Positions 11,958 to 25,379 are shown, counted from the first letter of the stretch. The stretch is DNA of 64,000 nt from Isoetes taiwanensis (GCA_021234155.1 JAJEKV010000039.1:4880745-4944744); one strand, 5' to 3'. Numbers and translations are program-made. Notes: generated by a model not told the origin, from the letters alone.

Positions 11958-13930
11958 GCGCGCAAGCACCAGGCTTCAACCCATGGGTAAAGATGAGCAG
12001 TTTGGCCTTTGTTGTCAGACATTGTTTAAAATAGCAAATTTTTGGATTTGCCTTTGCTAGTCTTGGGACTATGTTAAACAGGTTGTTTTTCAATGTTTTT
12101 GATAAAAGCCGTACTACAAATAATAACGAAATAAAAGAATGTTTTGGAGATTATCACAATAATCTCTAGAATATTCCAAATAATCTTCAGAATATTCTAA
12201 AGATCATTACCTGTTTTAACCCCAACTAATTCTAACGCCGCCAGCGGATTGAACTTGGTAACCTTTTGAGCCACAGTAGTGCGAGGATTTTTCGTGCCTT
12301 ACAATTTATAATCTTAGGATTAATATTATAAGTTAATAATATTTGAACTTACTATTGTAACACATTATTATTGGCAATAACCCATTGTCGGAGGTATAAT
12401 AGGTTGTAACATTGATGATTTATAACGTTAGGTTTTTTATTTGTGAAAAAGCAGAATTCGTTTGGTCTTGGGAACCATCAGATTCTACATCAAATTTTAC
12501 CTCTCCAGCTCACGGATTTGCTAAAACTATGTCGGATCAATGAAAAATATTCTCTAAACTATCTATCAATCCAGAACTAGACATCAAAAACTTTGCATGC
12601 ATTCCAGGATTTCGTTTTGATGCTTCTACATGGCGCGAGCCTTTGTTCACTCAACCACATGGCATTATTTGACCCGAAAAAGACAAATCGAAATCACTCA
12701 ACCATATGGCATTATTTGCTCCATTGCGGCTCTGTTATAAGTTTATGACACCAGCAGAGCGAACCTTGGTGCTTCAAAGCAACAACACTTGATCTTGCGG
12801 CTTGAGCCTCCCTATCACTCATTTTGCCTTTCATTTTGCTCTCCAAAATAGTTACAACCTTGAGAAGTAGAGCTTGAACTTTGGTGCCTCGGTCTCTCCT
12901 ATTGGTTAACGAAATTGCTCTTGTTTCATTTATGTACTTTTAAAACATGACATGTGATAACATGTGATAATGCAACTCAAGCGCCACCTTTTGGACTCCA
13001 CTACCTTACCTTGTTATTTATTCTCGTTTTGTTTTGGTTTAAAAGGCTGCGGATCCTCGATGCGAGAACTACTAGCTTTGCACTCCTTCTTTGTATGGAT
13101 CTACTTGGTTATTACCATTGTACTACCATTGTACAATTTGGAGATTCAAAGGCTAGGACCCCATTGTACTCCTTGGATATTGGAAGCTAGGACCTCTGTA
13201 TTTGTTAGAAGCTGTCTCTATTAGGAGATTGAGCTGTCTCTATTGAGAACTTTTTCAAAGCTGTCTCTATTGAACTATACGTAATAAGAGATTCATGACT
13301 CCATGAGAACTGTCTCTACAAAAATATGGAACCTAGTAATGGACAATATAATACGTGTAATGTAACTCGCCAAGGCCCAAATTTCATATGCTCATCGCAA
13401 GCACGTTCGACTAGTTCAAACATGTCCTATGGCAATATGGCTAACAGTACCAACCCTAATACGCATTAATGAAAAACAACTAAGTGAGAAAAGAATTATC
13501 GACAAAGGGAATGCATAATTTGTTGACAATGTTTGTAGCGATTTGCTCGGATCGGCAAGAATTTGCACACTTGCGAGCGATATAACTGCGCTTTTTGCTT
13601 TGCATTGATTATAGCGGTGTAACACGCAATAAAAATATAACTCACACACCTTTGCCTTTGCTTTTGTAAACACTTTCGGACTCGTTTCTTGCCTTCTTTG
13701 CCTTTGTTAACTAGTACAAGAACTGGAAAAGCATTTATAAACCGGTGAGTCAAACATGATTAAAACTATATGCTCTGCTCATTTCTAGCATGCAAGCGCA
13801 AAAGGCACCTTGAGAATGTCATAGTAGGAGTTCTTAGCGACAATGTTTCTTTAACAAAAGCCCTTCTTATTTACGGTAAAATACATTGCTGATTAAGCCA
13901 ATGGCCATCGACATTCAAACTAGGCTTTTC
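11958..13930. other. CACTA interior without recognisable gene
   Basis: AT-rich sequence. A patch near 12150-12210 repeats versions of AGAATATTC (AATAATCTCTAGAATATTCC, AATAATCTTCAGAATATTC). The 12.95-13.22 kb open frames overlap each other and show no recognisable domain. Confidence 0.35.
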
Positions 13931-16900
13931 CTAGTTTATGTCATCGGTAGGAATATATAGCGTGTGCTTACCCTTCCAATGACTCACTGGCGGGACTACG
14001 CTGGTGATTGTGCCAAATGATGTTCGAAGTCTTTCTTCATAGTGGCGCAACCAACCATGAGCATGGCTCTTCATCCATGTCATTACAATATGCTCATACC
14101 GTAGTCGGCCGTGTCGACTGTCCCATCCAAAGTTCGTCACCACGGGAGTGGCGCAATCTTACTATGTCCCCCTGGCATGGGTAGTGTGGAGGTATGCCCG
14201 GGCCACCTGGTGAAAGTAATCTCGAAGGAACTTCAAGTGTCCTGGTCTCTAGAACCACCTTTGTGCCATCTCTGTGACCCGCTAAAATGCAAACCTCTCT
14301 AAGCGGTGGTTGGCGATTACGATGCACTCGATGTCATTTCAACACTTCCTTGCAACACCACTTTCGGTGCTATCTTTCTCGATCGATTTCCTTCAACAAG
14401 ACATACCTTGTGGTAAAGACCTGTGAAACACAACGCTGATCCAGTGGTTGTGCTGAATATGATGATGTTAATCAGTCGACAATACCAATCATGAACATCC
14501 GGTAATGCGAAACAGCGGCGACCTGATCGCCAACGGGAAGAGTTCCACGGAAGAAACAATGCTTGAACAGTCTCACTTCGTTGGATGTCAATTCCAGGTC
14601 ATAATTGCGGGCAGCCAATAGCTCCATTCACGAGGCATCTCTGCAGTGCGGCTTCTCCGCTCAAGATTGGAGTCTCGCAATAATCTCTCGCCTCTCCTCA
14701 CGGAACACCCTCTGAGAACCCAAAAATCGTCGTCCCCTCTCATTTTACGGTGGCAATGTACCCTGCGTAGGGATGTCACATTATAACGATTCGGCGAGGA
14801 CAATTCATGTACAAAAGACCCAATTCATACAAGCGGTAAAGGGCGGTGAGCTTATAAATGTATCATTTGCAAGGGGAATCACAAGGTCACTTGCAAGGGG
14901 AATCACAAGGTTACTTGTACATTTGCAAGTCCCCTTCAAGTGATGACCGCAGCAAATTCTCCCACCTTTGTGGGTGTAGATCACCATTCTGTCTTGGATT
15001 GAGCACACATAATCTCAGAAAAAAGTTTGTTCATAAAATTTTGCAAAAGTGAGCTCCATGTGCGGGGTTGGTGCATATCTTGTTAACCTTCGGCGCCTCT
15101 CCATCCCTTAGTAAGTGGCGGAAGTTTACTAAGCAAACCCTAAATGTAAAAGTAATTCAAAGGCATTTGCATACCTGTAACACCATGTCCCATCCAGCCC
15201 ACCGTAGTTGCGAATGTCCTCAATCATGTGCCTCGACCCGAACATATGATGGATGATTTTGCTATTCTCTCCGAAGAAGGCTTCGCTCATGATCCGCCAG
15301 GAGACTTGCAGGTTAGCAAGACTTTCAAGGGCTACTTGGGACCAGCCACCATTCCTTGACTGGTCGTAAATGAGACGACAACAATCAGCCAGCAGTTGAT
15401 GAAAGAGCATTCTTTCCTCCGAGATCAGACCACAGAAAACATATTCAGCATAAAACTGAGCAAAAGCTTGATGTTCGATCTGCTTTCCAATACCCCCTGC
15501 GCGTAAAAGGATCGCCTGGAAATCTTCTATTGCGTAAATACGGAGTTCGGTTATGTTTAACCTCGGCTAGTCGCCTCTCAACTTCCTTGCGTCTTGAAGT
15601 GTCACCGTCTCTCACCTCTAGCAACCTGAAGGTGTCCTCGTTGGTGTCTTTGGCCACACCTGCATGAAGGAACAGTCCCAATTCAATTATACGGGGTCAG
15701 GGCCAGTGCCACAACTCTTGCTACAAAAAATAATCAAAATGTTAAACTAGACCACATTCAATACTAAGACATTCCAGGGTTTGAACGGGGTTAGCGTTTT
15801 ACCAAGGGCAACTGTGTGCATCGTATCAATGGGGTGATCTTGCGGTAAGATCGTGACCTTGCGAATGATGAAGTCGTATGAGTGTGGACTTCCCCTTCGC
15901 CATGCTCCCGAATGTTGCTTTTCTTTGCTTTTGTACTGTCAATGGACTCAAGAATGAACTCCATTGTCTTTGGCTCATCGGGAATCTTGACTTCTTGTGC
16001 GGCTCCTTGAAAATGCCACCATCCGTCACGAACATGGCGATAGCGGCATGGGTTTAGGCCACCTGCAAATGATATCAAGTGTAAGCAATGCCGGGCTTAG
16101 GCTAGCTGCACTCAAAGGAAGTCAGCGGTAAGCAACAATCGATAAGTCAGCGGCTTTAATAGAGTAAGCAAGGACCTTGCGAAGTTTTTAGCGATTGCGC
16201 AATGAGCAATGTGGTCTCCCATGAAACCAAAGAAAGAAGTCCACGTGGATGAAATGCCTATTAAATTTCAAACCGAAACCGAAGTCGGGGATGTCGATAG
16301 CATAGTCCAATTCCACACCGTGGCGAGAACAACGGTCAATCAATCTCCACGATGATGTCCTCGAACTTCGTCAAACACATCGCCCCCACCCTCGACTAGC
16401 TTCGCTTTCGGGATGTACATGGCGGGAGAACAAAACATCGACTTCGGGCAGCATCGGATCTCCATTTAGGGCGACTAGAGAGTGCGCTTCAACCGAATGC
16501 ACTTTTGTTGGACGCAGCTTGGAAGCCATCCACGTGCAACATCGCTGCCCAATGGCGCGGGTCACCGCAAGAATATCACGGGCTCATATCTGAATTCATT
16601 GGAGCAATTAGCACATTCAAGCGCAAAGCCGGTCCCATGCTCCTTCTTGTCCAAGGCTGCGGGGGTGAACATCGGGCCAACATCTATGCCCGGTCTCACA
16701 CTTGGGGCACATTCTTTGGAAGCTCTAACAATGCTTTTGGATTCCATAGATCTTGTATTTGCCTCCAAATTTTTCCGTGACAAAAATGTTTCATGAGCCC
16801 GCCAAAACAATGCAACTTAATCAACTATAACTTCTCCAAAGCGCTTTTTGTCATGGTGCTTCCACACAAATGTCATTACCTCAGTGCGAGTCAACTGATT

Positions 16901-17400
16901 TGCCAAGCCGGTCATCCCGCAACCTCCGGTGTGAAGTGAATTCCAACAAATCGGCGGACGCGGAGCACATCATCTAACACGGTTAGCCAAAGGAATCACG
17001 ACAAATTGTACACTTTCCTTCCGTGTGTCGCTGCTGCGGGTTGGGCAGACACGGCAATTGGGCGAGTAACAATGCTCTCATCATCAACTCTGGCTGAATA
17101 CATGGTTCTTCGATCCTTGAAAGCCCGCTTTGTGGTAGCAAATTGCATAGCGCTGAATTGGTGTGAGGCCCGGGTGCTTTAGAAGGCGCTTCATGCTCCT
17201 CGAACTAGAAGGGACTTTATGGCCATTGATAAAGCCGTCCCAGTTTCCCTTCTGGGAGATCAGGGAAGCTAGACTAGATTGTTTCGCATCACAGAATAGA
17301 ACTCTAAGAATGTCGTCTATCAAACTTTCTGATCCTGAGTGCATCTCGAGGACATTCTCTAGCTTCATTATAGCGGGAGAATATGGTCATCTACGGTTGC
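13931..17400 (-). pseudogene. Degenerate TNP2-like CACTA transposase region
   Basis: Minus-strand pieces in several frames follow the TNP2 order. From 17368 to 17084 there is VPSSSRSMKRLLKHPGL and then YAICYH, resembling the P-S-x-x-x-K-L-L and cysteine segment. At 16810-16562 there is a CANC segment. At 16228-16168 MGDHIAHCAIAK resembles the GD-x-A segment. Near 16060 GGLNPCRY resembles the G-x-x-CR-x-C segment. At 15250-15190 EDIRNYGGLDGTWCYRY resembles the later Y-G-x-x-x-x-W-x-Y-E block. TNP2 proteins bind and cut CACTA ends in the nucleus. Stops and frameshifts between pieces make this copy inactive. Neither intron structure nor a real start can be set by eye. Confidence 0.5.
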
Positions 17401-19615
17401 ATCGTAGTATGACTGGTTTCAAAACCCCGAGCATCATCATCCCCCTCCTCGTCTCCATCATTTGTCAACCGATCTTCCACGGGCGGCAAAAACAACGAGA
17501 TGGCGATCACCTTCGACGGTACCGGCTCTTCGGAGCAACAAAGCCCTCGGCTCACAAATAATATCGTGTCGCAGCCACTCCCCCCGCTCTGTTTCCTCGG
17601 CCCACGGCTGCAACCAACATGTCCCTCTTACGTGCGAGGCATTGCCACATCATGATCCTCAATCATATCGAAGCCAAGATTTGCATTACTTATGCGCCAA
17701 AATGCATGAGATAATCTGCTTGCGCCTAAAAGACAAGCCATGGGGATTGGCAAGAATACACCTTTGGCATTGGCAAATGCAATCCCTCCTGGCAGTCTTG
17801 GATTTGCGAAGGCTTGCCCTGAATGATGCCCATTTGGACTCTCTATCGTGATCCCACCATGTTGAGTACGGAATCAAGACACCAAATTTGGATTCTTGGC
17901 TTCACACTACGGCGAGCGAGCTTCAGCTGCCTCTTGCTTGTGGATTGTGGCTTCTTCAAACCTAAACCTCTGTTACTCTTAGTCATCGGTAGCTAGGAGA
18001 GCTCAGCTTTGAATGCCTCACTCTCTGTGACACTTCTAGCTTCTTTGAATTGCAGTTCAGTTTGCACAAGATTGACAAGTGCAAGGTCTTCAATACAAGT
18101 AAAATGCATCGTGCTTTTAAACAACTTGCCTACATTACCAAGTCGACGGTATGCTCCTTGGAGATGAGGTGCACGAGATAGGAAGAGAAACAATCAAGTA
18201 CATGTATTTCTTACTAGAATTTAATTTGAATCATGTATTGGTTTCAATGGCGGTTTTAACAAGTAAAAACAACCAAAGTTGTAAACTATGTAATTACAGG
18301 AAAATACAAGAGGTTGCAATACAAGAGGTTGAAGGAGCGAACTAGCAAAGGAAGTAGTCCCTTTTGATCCCTGATGGAACCCCTGTGGCATCTATAATTC
18401 TTTACTTCCTATCAAGTTCTAAAGGGCATAACTTCACTTAGGGTCCTCCTTCCTTCGCATTCATGCATTCGAGCACAGTATGGTGCAGCAATCCTGTTTG
18501 TCATAAGCACCAAACATTCATGCGGATGTGGAGGTTCTCTTAGGAGTCTTAACAATTGTTTGCTTGTTGCATAAGTTGTCTAAGAAATTATGATTCTTCA
18601 TCTGAGTCATGTCTTTGATACAAAGTTTTCTATGGAGATTATAACTTTTGTAAAAAAAAAGAAAGCACTTACGGTGAGAACTCGACAAGTTTGCCATTTA
18701 AACAAGAATAAAGGCCCTTAAGAGATAATCTTTCCACCCAATTCAGCTGCCTGCAAAAACCTACCCTGTCAATTCTATTGCATTCATACTCCTTAGGAAG
18801 CTTAGTCAACGATTTAAAGGATTCCTATGCAGAAGTATGACAAAGATATTTTGATGCAATCGTTTGGAATTAGGGAGCTGCCAAACTATAACGTCTAGCC
18901 ACTAGTTTAGAGGATTACCATGCAGAGGAGCTCTGATACCTTCGTGGACTCGGAAGCAAGGTTTTCCACGAGCAAAATTTTTCGAGTTTGTGTTTAGGTT
19001 TAAGGTGTTAGGCTGTGGTATTTTGCTTATGGCTCCAACAATTACATCTCTATTTCTTAGTGCAAATCGTATAAGTGCAATGGGAGGTGTTACATAAGGT
19101 TTCCAAAGGTTTATAGCATGTATTCGTATTTCACACCGTATTTTGTCGACGGTGGCGTCCAGGGTTTGGATATGCAGTGGGTTTTTTTTTTTTGTTGTTT
19201 TCACAGGGTCGGAACGCTAGCAAGGAGACCATGGAGTTGGAGTCGGAGGAGAGAAGAACCGGTGGCGGTTCGGCGACCACGTTGAGGCGAGGAGGAAGAA
19301 TCGGCATGGGGCCTTCTTTGGGCTTACGTTCGAGGTAAGTGAGAGCATAGTGCTAGGATTACGTCTCTGAATTTCGATTTGCCTCTACGGCTATCTCAAT
19401 GCGTGAATTTTGTTGCATTTCAAAGAACCATTGGATTCTTAGTGCAAATCGTCTAAGTGCAATAAGTTGTCTTGTTTTTCAAATAACCATTGGATTCTTA
19501 GTGCAAATCGTTAGAAAGAACCATTGGATAAGATAAATTAGATACAATTAAAACCATTGGATGACGTGGATAACTATTGGATCGTCTATAGCGAACCTTA
19601 GTACCAACTAGATAT
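17401..19615. other. CACTA interior and transition, no gene recognised
   Basis: No convincing coding frame. Near 19426-19530 the phrase AACCATTGGATTCTTAGTGC occurs twice at a spacing of about 55 bp. A related phrase (TTCTTAGTGCAAATCGT) also lies near 19054. Confidence 0.35.
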
Positions 19616-20150
19616 AGGCATGGTTTAATGGTGTTCCACTAATGATATCCAAAATGGGGGGATAATGTTAGGATATTGCGTAGTCTTGCCATTCTATAAT
19701 GCTTGGGGATTTCTTGCAATGGTCCTATATATTCCTCATAGACAATTACATCTCAAATTCTTAATGGTCTAAATTATACCAAGATGTAGGAATGGTTTAA
19801 TGGTGTTCCACTAACGATATCCAAAATGGGGGAATAATATTAGGATATTGCATGGTCTTGCCATTTTAATGCTTGGGGATTTGTTGCAATGGTCCTTTCC
19901 TCCATGAAGAAATACATCTCACAATTCTTAATGGTTTGTTATGCAAAAATGTAGGCGTGGTTTAATGGTCTTTCTCTAACAATAACTTCCTTCCTTCTAA
20001 CAATATCCAAAATGTTAGGATATTGTTAGGATTTTGCTCGTGGTCCTATGACATTAATGCTTAGGGATTTGTTCTTGTGGTCCTGCACCCCCTCAAGGAA
20101 TACAAATCAAATTCTTGATGGTTTTGTTATGCAAAAATAGGCGTTAAGTA
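19615..20150 (+). repeat. Right subterminal tandem repeats, about 170-bp period
   Basis: Three diverged copies begin near 19618, 19788 and 19956. Each contains GGTTTAATGGT, then a variant of TTAGGATATTG, then GGGGATTTNTTGCAATGGTCCT or similar. They lie inside the right CACTA end. Confidence 0.65.
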
Positions 20151-20154
20151 ATTG

Positions 20155-20690
20155 AAGTAGTTGAAGTAACTTGTCTTACATGGAATACTAGTATAAGGAC
20201 ATGTGATCGTGCACGTGCATCACATGTAGCAAATCAAGTACTCTGTCCTACCACTATAAAGACCCGTGATATGGAAGGATACGACATGTAGACAATCAAG
20301 TATTCTTTCCTACTTCTATAAAGACATGTGACAATAGAAGTATTACACATGTCGTAATTCATGTATTCTTTCCTACAATGCCTTAGCAAATAAAGTACTC
20401 TGTCCTACTACCATAAAGACATGTGACATGGAAGCATACGACATGTAGAGAATCAAGTATTCTTTCCTACTTCTATAAAGACATGTGACAATAGAAGTAT
20501 TACACATGTTGTAATTCATGTATTCTTTCCTACAATGCTTTAGTAAATAAAGTACTCTGTCCTACACATGTGAATGGAAGCATAGGACATGTAGAGAATC
20601 AAATATTCTTTCCTACATCTATAAAGACATGTGACAACAGAATTATTAGACATGTAGAAATTCAAGTATTCTTTCCTACGGTGGATTGTA
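20155..20690 (+). repeat. Right subterminal repeats, 157-bp higher-order period with ACATGT motifs
   Basis: Shorter units of the type TCAAGTATTCTTTCCTAC and TATAAAGACATGTGACA alternate. The phrase AAGTACTCTGTCCTAC recurs near 20234, 20391 and 20548, giving a period of about 157 bp. Palindromic ACATGT occurs many times. Dense short motifs at this position are typical transposase-binding sites of CACTA elements; that function is inferred. Confidence 0.7.
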
Positions 20691-20852
20691 TTATAAAATG
20701 ACGTGTCAAAATAGAGGAAACAACAAAACAACAGTGGATGTTTTAGTCCACTGAAAAAAGAACACCATTATTGAACAAAACCATACCTCCACAAATCCAC
20801 ATGTAGGATTCTTTGAAAACAGGACATGTAGACCTACCAAAACTGATGTTTT

Positions 20853-20883
20853 CCACAGTGGACCAAAAACCGGGGTGAGTGTG
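20853..20883 (-). repeat. Right terminal inverted repeat of the CACTA element
   Basis: Read on the minus strand it begins CACACTCACCCCGG and continues TTTTTGGTCCACTGTGG. It is followed on the plus strand by AAA at 20884-20886, matching the AAA at 466-468. Confidence 0.65.
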
Positions 20884-20886
20884 AAA

Positions 20887-21949
20887 GGTCTAAATAAACA
20901 GTAGCCATCTGTGTGGATAAAATACTACCCTTCACTCCACCACTAAAGATGCTATGATTTATAGCTGCATATCATATCATGAATTTCAGTGCTGCTTGAT
21001 GAACTTGTAGATGCTGACATTCCGACATTGTGCTACAAGTAACTAGGTTGCTTCTAGCTCCAAGAGGTTGAGTCGATTATACTTCTATATTGTATCTCAT
21101 TTTCCTTAGTAACAAGTAAACAAATATAAAAAAGGAAACTGACTTCTGCAGTGCAAAAAAACCAAATAGATGTTCGCACATGGAATATGAGATCCTGTGT
21201 ATTATCCTGAAGCACAACATAGGTTTTCTTCACAGTTAGTTAAGATAAAAATAGAGGCAAGGATCCTGACCTGTAACCCAGTGCTTCTTAATCTTCTGAT
21301 TCTTCAAATTACGATGTTTTGCCCTAATCGACCCTTGCCATGCATTTTCAACAAAATCTAACTAAAATCACATGGATTTTCTCTAAATTCTTACCTGCCC
21401 TGTGAATTTTAAAGATTCTCCTTTAGCAATATTGATGAGGCAAACATCCAATATGCGCCAATAACACTGGCAGGTGATTCCTACTCCAACAGATGATTCG
21501 GCAACCAGAAGCCACGAGCGACGAGTCGGTTTGAGATGTGTGCACATCGGAGCCCTAAAAAAAGAGCCCATTTGAACTTGTGTACCTCAGAACCCTAAAA
21601 AAAAAAATTTATGATGCTTGCATGTCAATCGCATTAAGATATTTTGTCCGCTGGTTTATTTTTAAGGAAATCCTACCTTTTACGTATTATTCATGATGCG
21701 ATTAGTAATACATATATTGTCATTAATTAGTACTAATATAATTGTTGACCAAATTTATGACGATGCTGATGATGTTATAGATGATAGAATCTTGTCATTG
21801 GTAGTGTCACTGTACATTGAATATCATTATTAATATCACTTGATACTTTTTATATTTTTAGATGATATTAAAGTGATGAAAAATGGCTATCCTCTTGTAG
21901 TGGAAGCTCAAAATAAACCAACTTCTTGTTGAGTTTGTGGAAGAGTCCA
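20887..21949. other. Flank between CACTA element and LINE, no gene seen
   Basis: AT-rich non-coding sequence with an A-run at 21597-21607. No motif was recognised. Confidence 0.4.
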
Positions 21950-22790
21950 TTAATTGAATTGAATGACTTTTATCGTCCATGGAGGCCAATCGGCCTATGG
22001 GACCCAATACAAGAGTGCAGCAGGCGTATTGCTGCCCGAGTTAAAAAACCCCCGCCCCAAAGGGTTTCCGAGGGAAAAACCCGTGGCAGCAATAAGACTG
22101 CTGACAGGCTATACAAATATACATACACACATCATGGAGTATTTCCTGCCCATCATATGGTTGTTCGGGGGCATATGCAAGCCCTCGGATCCATTATCTC
22201 CTGAATGTATGATCCTAGTGAACACACCAAGGTCGTGCTCAATATCATGTGTAGTGGCTGGTCTGGTCTGACCAAGAGAGTATCGCGTGTCCGGATCTGA
22301 TGATATGTCAGCCAGCTCTGAAAAGTGTGACATTCATCCTCAATGGCTCCCATTTCGCACCATCGACAAAGCCTATTCTGACATGGTTTTCTAATCCACT
22401 TTCCTGTCTCAATGTGGAGATGGTAGGCATCTATGCGAATGGAGGCGATGAGCCTGTGCTTTTTCATGGGCAGATGTGAACGCAGGTAGCGTTGTAGGCC
22501 ACGGTCCAGTGTGGGATTTGATGTGTTCCTTGTAATGTGCCGTTTTAACCTGCTCCAGGGCCCTAGGGTCCCAAAGCTTGCTGAGGAAACAATGTCAAGG
22601 TAATTGTACCTCTGGCTGTCCCGGTCTGCCTCTGTGTCCACCTGTATGCACTTGTGCTCCTGCGCATTCCATCTGGCAAACCACTGAGCTCTCTTGTCCT
22701 TCCAACAGGCCTTGATCCACTAGGGTCCCATTGCTATGGTGTAAGCCAAGTGCAGAAGACAAGTCAAGCCCACTTGTGATCTCCATGGAT
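21950..22790 (-). mobile_element. 5'-truncated LINE, C-terminal end of ORF2 and 3' tail
   Basis: The minus frame 22641-22153 encodes a LINE ORF2 C-terminus with the cysteine segment RLCRWCEMGAIEDECHTF. This resembles the C-x-x-C, E-D-E-H zinc-binding tail of other LINEs, including the copy at 51.6 kb. Downstream on the minus strand is ATTGGCCTCCATGGACGATA (21990-21971), then a pentanucleotide-like tail ATTCAATTCAATTA at 21964-21950. The same 20-mer precedes the tail at 45.4 kb. The copy has lost its endonuclease and most of its reverse transcriptase. Confidence 0.6.
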
Positions 22791-23570
22791 CAATCAGAAG
22801 ATTTCCACCAGCTATGTATAAGCCTAGCGCAGCAAGGGTCTAGTCCAACTAGCACCAACGAGCTTTTCTTGCTAGTTTGGGGGGTGTCCAAAAGGGCAGA
22901 GGCTTAAAGTCCCCCTCAGGAGTTGGAGGGTGTATTACCTTCTATAAGTGCTAGAGTGTTATCCTCCGTAAGTCGCGGGATTCGTAATTGAGATTCGCCC
23001 ACTCCGTTCCCAGCTAAATCGAGTGCGGCAGGTCTGTAAAGTGATCCAAACCAACAGATATCAAAGGATTCCTAGACTATATGTGCAGTTACATCGTCAA
23101 GGCATATGTCGTGGCGAGATTTGGATCTTGGAGGTCCTAATATGGGCCTTGCTACATGCGTCATGGTTACCAAGCTCAAGATCCATCTCCAGCGTTCATG
23201 TTCGATCCTATCCTCATAGGGCTTGGGAGAGGGGCGGATGGAAGTGGAACCTTAGCTTATTTGCATCTAAACTAGCTAACCAGCCAGTAAGCATTCTTGT
23301 CTTAGGAAAGGTCCAAGACTCAATATTCAAACTCCCTTTCTTATGTAATATCTAGTAGTAAGCTAGAGCATCCGTTGACGTACTTTAAAGGTAAGATGGT
23401 GTAATCCTCTTTTCTCTATAGCCTGCGTGTGTTTCCTTGGGTATTTGCAGGGCTCGTGCGCATATTCTATCTATATATATGATTCACCTCATGTATAAGG
23501 GCTTGGGTTGTTTCAGAGGGCCAGTGATATCACTTTCCACTTGGGAGAACTTGAAATGTTACAGAAAGCA
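22791..23570. other. Non-coding stretch, nothing recognised
   Basis: No coding frame with a recognisable domain, no clear repeats. Confidence 0.35.
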
Positions 23571-23573
23571 CAA

Positions 23574-24292
23574 CCTTAGATTCATAGCCCCAAGGTTATT
23601 GGTTTGAGCCTGATCAATGATCTTGAGCCTATGTTAGAGACCACAATGTAAATACGTACATATGGAACTCTACGAGCATAAAACTTTCCCAAACAACATG
23701 TAACGTGATGAGACTAGCATAAGAATATCCATGCTACATGTAATGTGATGAGTGTGATAATGGAGATTGATGTCATTCAAAGAAGAAGAAGAAGGTCTAG
23801 TTGCTCCATAGGAATGTCTTGATGCATTGAAATTGGGACATGTATTATTATTATTATTATTTTTTTTTTTTTTTTTTTGGGGAGAACTAGGTTTATGAAA
23901 TGAAGTAGGTTTATGGGACCCAGTATAACCATTCTACCGGGATCCCCACCCACCCACCCACCCACCCACCCCTCTCTTCCCTCGAAAAATTTTCAAGGAA
24001 AAGCCTTTGCAATCTTGATGATACTAAGTACCTTAGATTCCATTACCCTACAGTCATAAGTTTGAGATTGATGAATGTCTGCCCTATGGTAGAGACCATA
24101 AATATATCACATGTAAATACTTACACATGGAACCACTACTAGCGTAAGAATATCCCGGGCTACATGTAATGCAATCACTGTGATGGCGCTAATTGAGGTC
24201 ATTCAAAAAAAGAAAAAAGAAAAAAGAAAATAGAAAAGAGAAGGCTTGTTGCTCCATAATTTTTTTTCGATGTATATTGAAATTGGACATGC
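23574..24292 (+). repeat. Diverged direct duplication, period about 455 bp
   Basis: The segment 23574-23848 (CCTTAGATTC, then TTAGAGACCA, TAAGAATATCC, GCTACATGTAATG, GTCATTCAAAGAAG, TTGAAATTGGGACATG) recurs as 24031-24292 with the same phrase order and many changes. A CCCA-type microsatellite (about 23942-23970) and a T-run lie between. Confidence 0.6.
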
Positions 24293-25379
24293 TATACAAT
24301 CGATAAAAATAAGAATGCAAATATTTGCTGCACTTATCTCATCCTTCGACCTCCCTCATGCTACTTTTGGTAATCACATAGGTAATTTAGTTGTAGAGAT
24401 GATAAATTTATTGTCTTCTTTAATTCTCGTAAGATGGGTATAAAGCCGGATGGTTATATTAAAAAAAATATATATCTGGTTATAATGTATCCTTGCTTAT
24501 GCATACTCTTTTTTCTTTTTCTTTTTTGGATGGATGAAGATTTTCATATTGAGAAAGAGTTACATGACTGTATAACAAGTAGAAACCCTCCTACACAAGT
24601 TTGAAGCGAGGATAGATAAATAGTAACCTACAAGCTTATACATGGTGTTGAAGATTCCTAGCCACTAAAGTTTGATGTACCATAGCTAATGTATACTTGT
24701 TGATTGGTAGTCCATGTGCTATTATGTGCTAGGTAACTGGCCGAATTGAGAAGTTTCCAGCCAGTAAACTGGCAGCCGGTGCTGCCGCGAGCAGCATTAG
24801 CAAACGAGCGTATTAGGGCTTAATGCCAGCTAGGGGGAATGGCTCAGGCTGAACACCATTTGGGTGAAAGCATGTTAGGGCCTACATAAAAAATTACCAA
24901 AAAGGTACTTTTCTGTGTACTTCTGTGCAAGTACATAATTGTATTTTAAAGTACCTAGACTACAAGATTAACTAAAAGAAATTGTGTTATGTTCAAGAGC
25001 AGTAGTACATACATGTTGTAAGGTACTTTGTGATGTCAAGAAGATGTTAAGAACTCAAATATATCATCATCTTTGACTACCCAGAGTATTTTCCAGGTAG
25101 TTTCCAAAACATGTAGGCCCTAACATGCTCTTACCCATTTATCCAGTTCATCCTGTGTACATAGACGATAATGTATATGGGGCTTCATATGGGTGTAAAC
25201 ATCTAGAGGTTGAAGTAATAAAATAAAATACCATTGATCATAAAACATGGCTGATAATGGGTTATCGCAACAGGCCTTTTTTGGATCAGCTAATTTTGGG
25301 TTGATTCGATCCCAGGAAGGGCCTATTTGGCGTATTCTTATCTGAATTTATTATAACCATACAATCTTATCTTTTCTTT
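24293..25379. other. Non-coding AT-rich stretch, nothing recognised
   Basis: No coding frame or family signature was seen. Confidence 0.35.

Larger units (their letters stand above)
469..20883 (-). mobile_element. Probable CACTA (En/Spm) DNA transposon, about 20.4 kb, decayed
   Basis: Both ends carry a 31-bp inverted repeat that I aligned by eye with 27 of 31 positions matching. The left end begins CACACTGACCCCG and the right end, read on the minus strand, begins CACACTCACCCCG; both continue with TTTTTGGTCCAC. AAA flanks each side (466-468 and 20884-20886), which fits the 3-bp target duplication of CACTA elements. Tandem subterminal repeats lie inside both ends, another family trait. Within the element a TNP2-like transposase region and a DUF8039-like fragment are both on the minus strand and broken. 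The central 7.2-12 kb is a minisatellite palindrome, so the element has gained foreign DNA. An AAA duplication is weak evidence alone; the long terminal match, subterminal repeats and transposase content together make the case. Confidence 0.65.

Noticed and set aside
13416-13753. Two overlapping minus frames as a host gene
   Set aside because: They overlap in different frames, show no domain, and lie inside the CACTA element.
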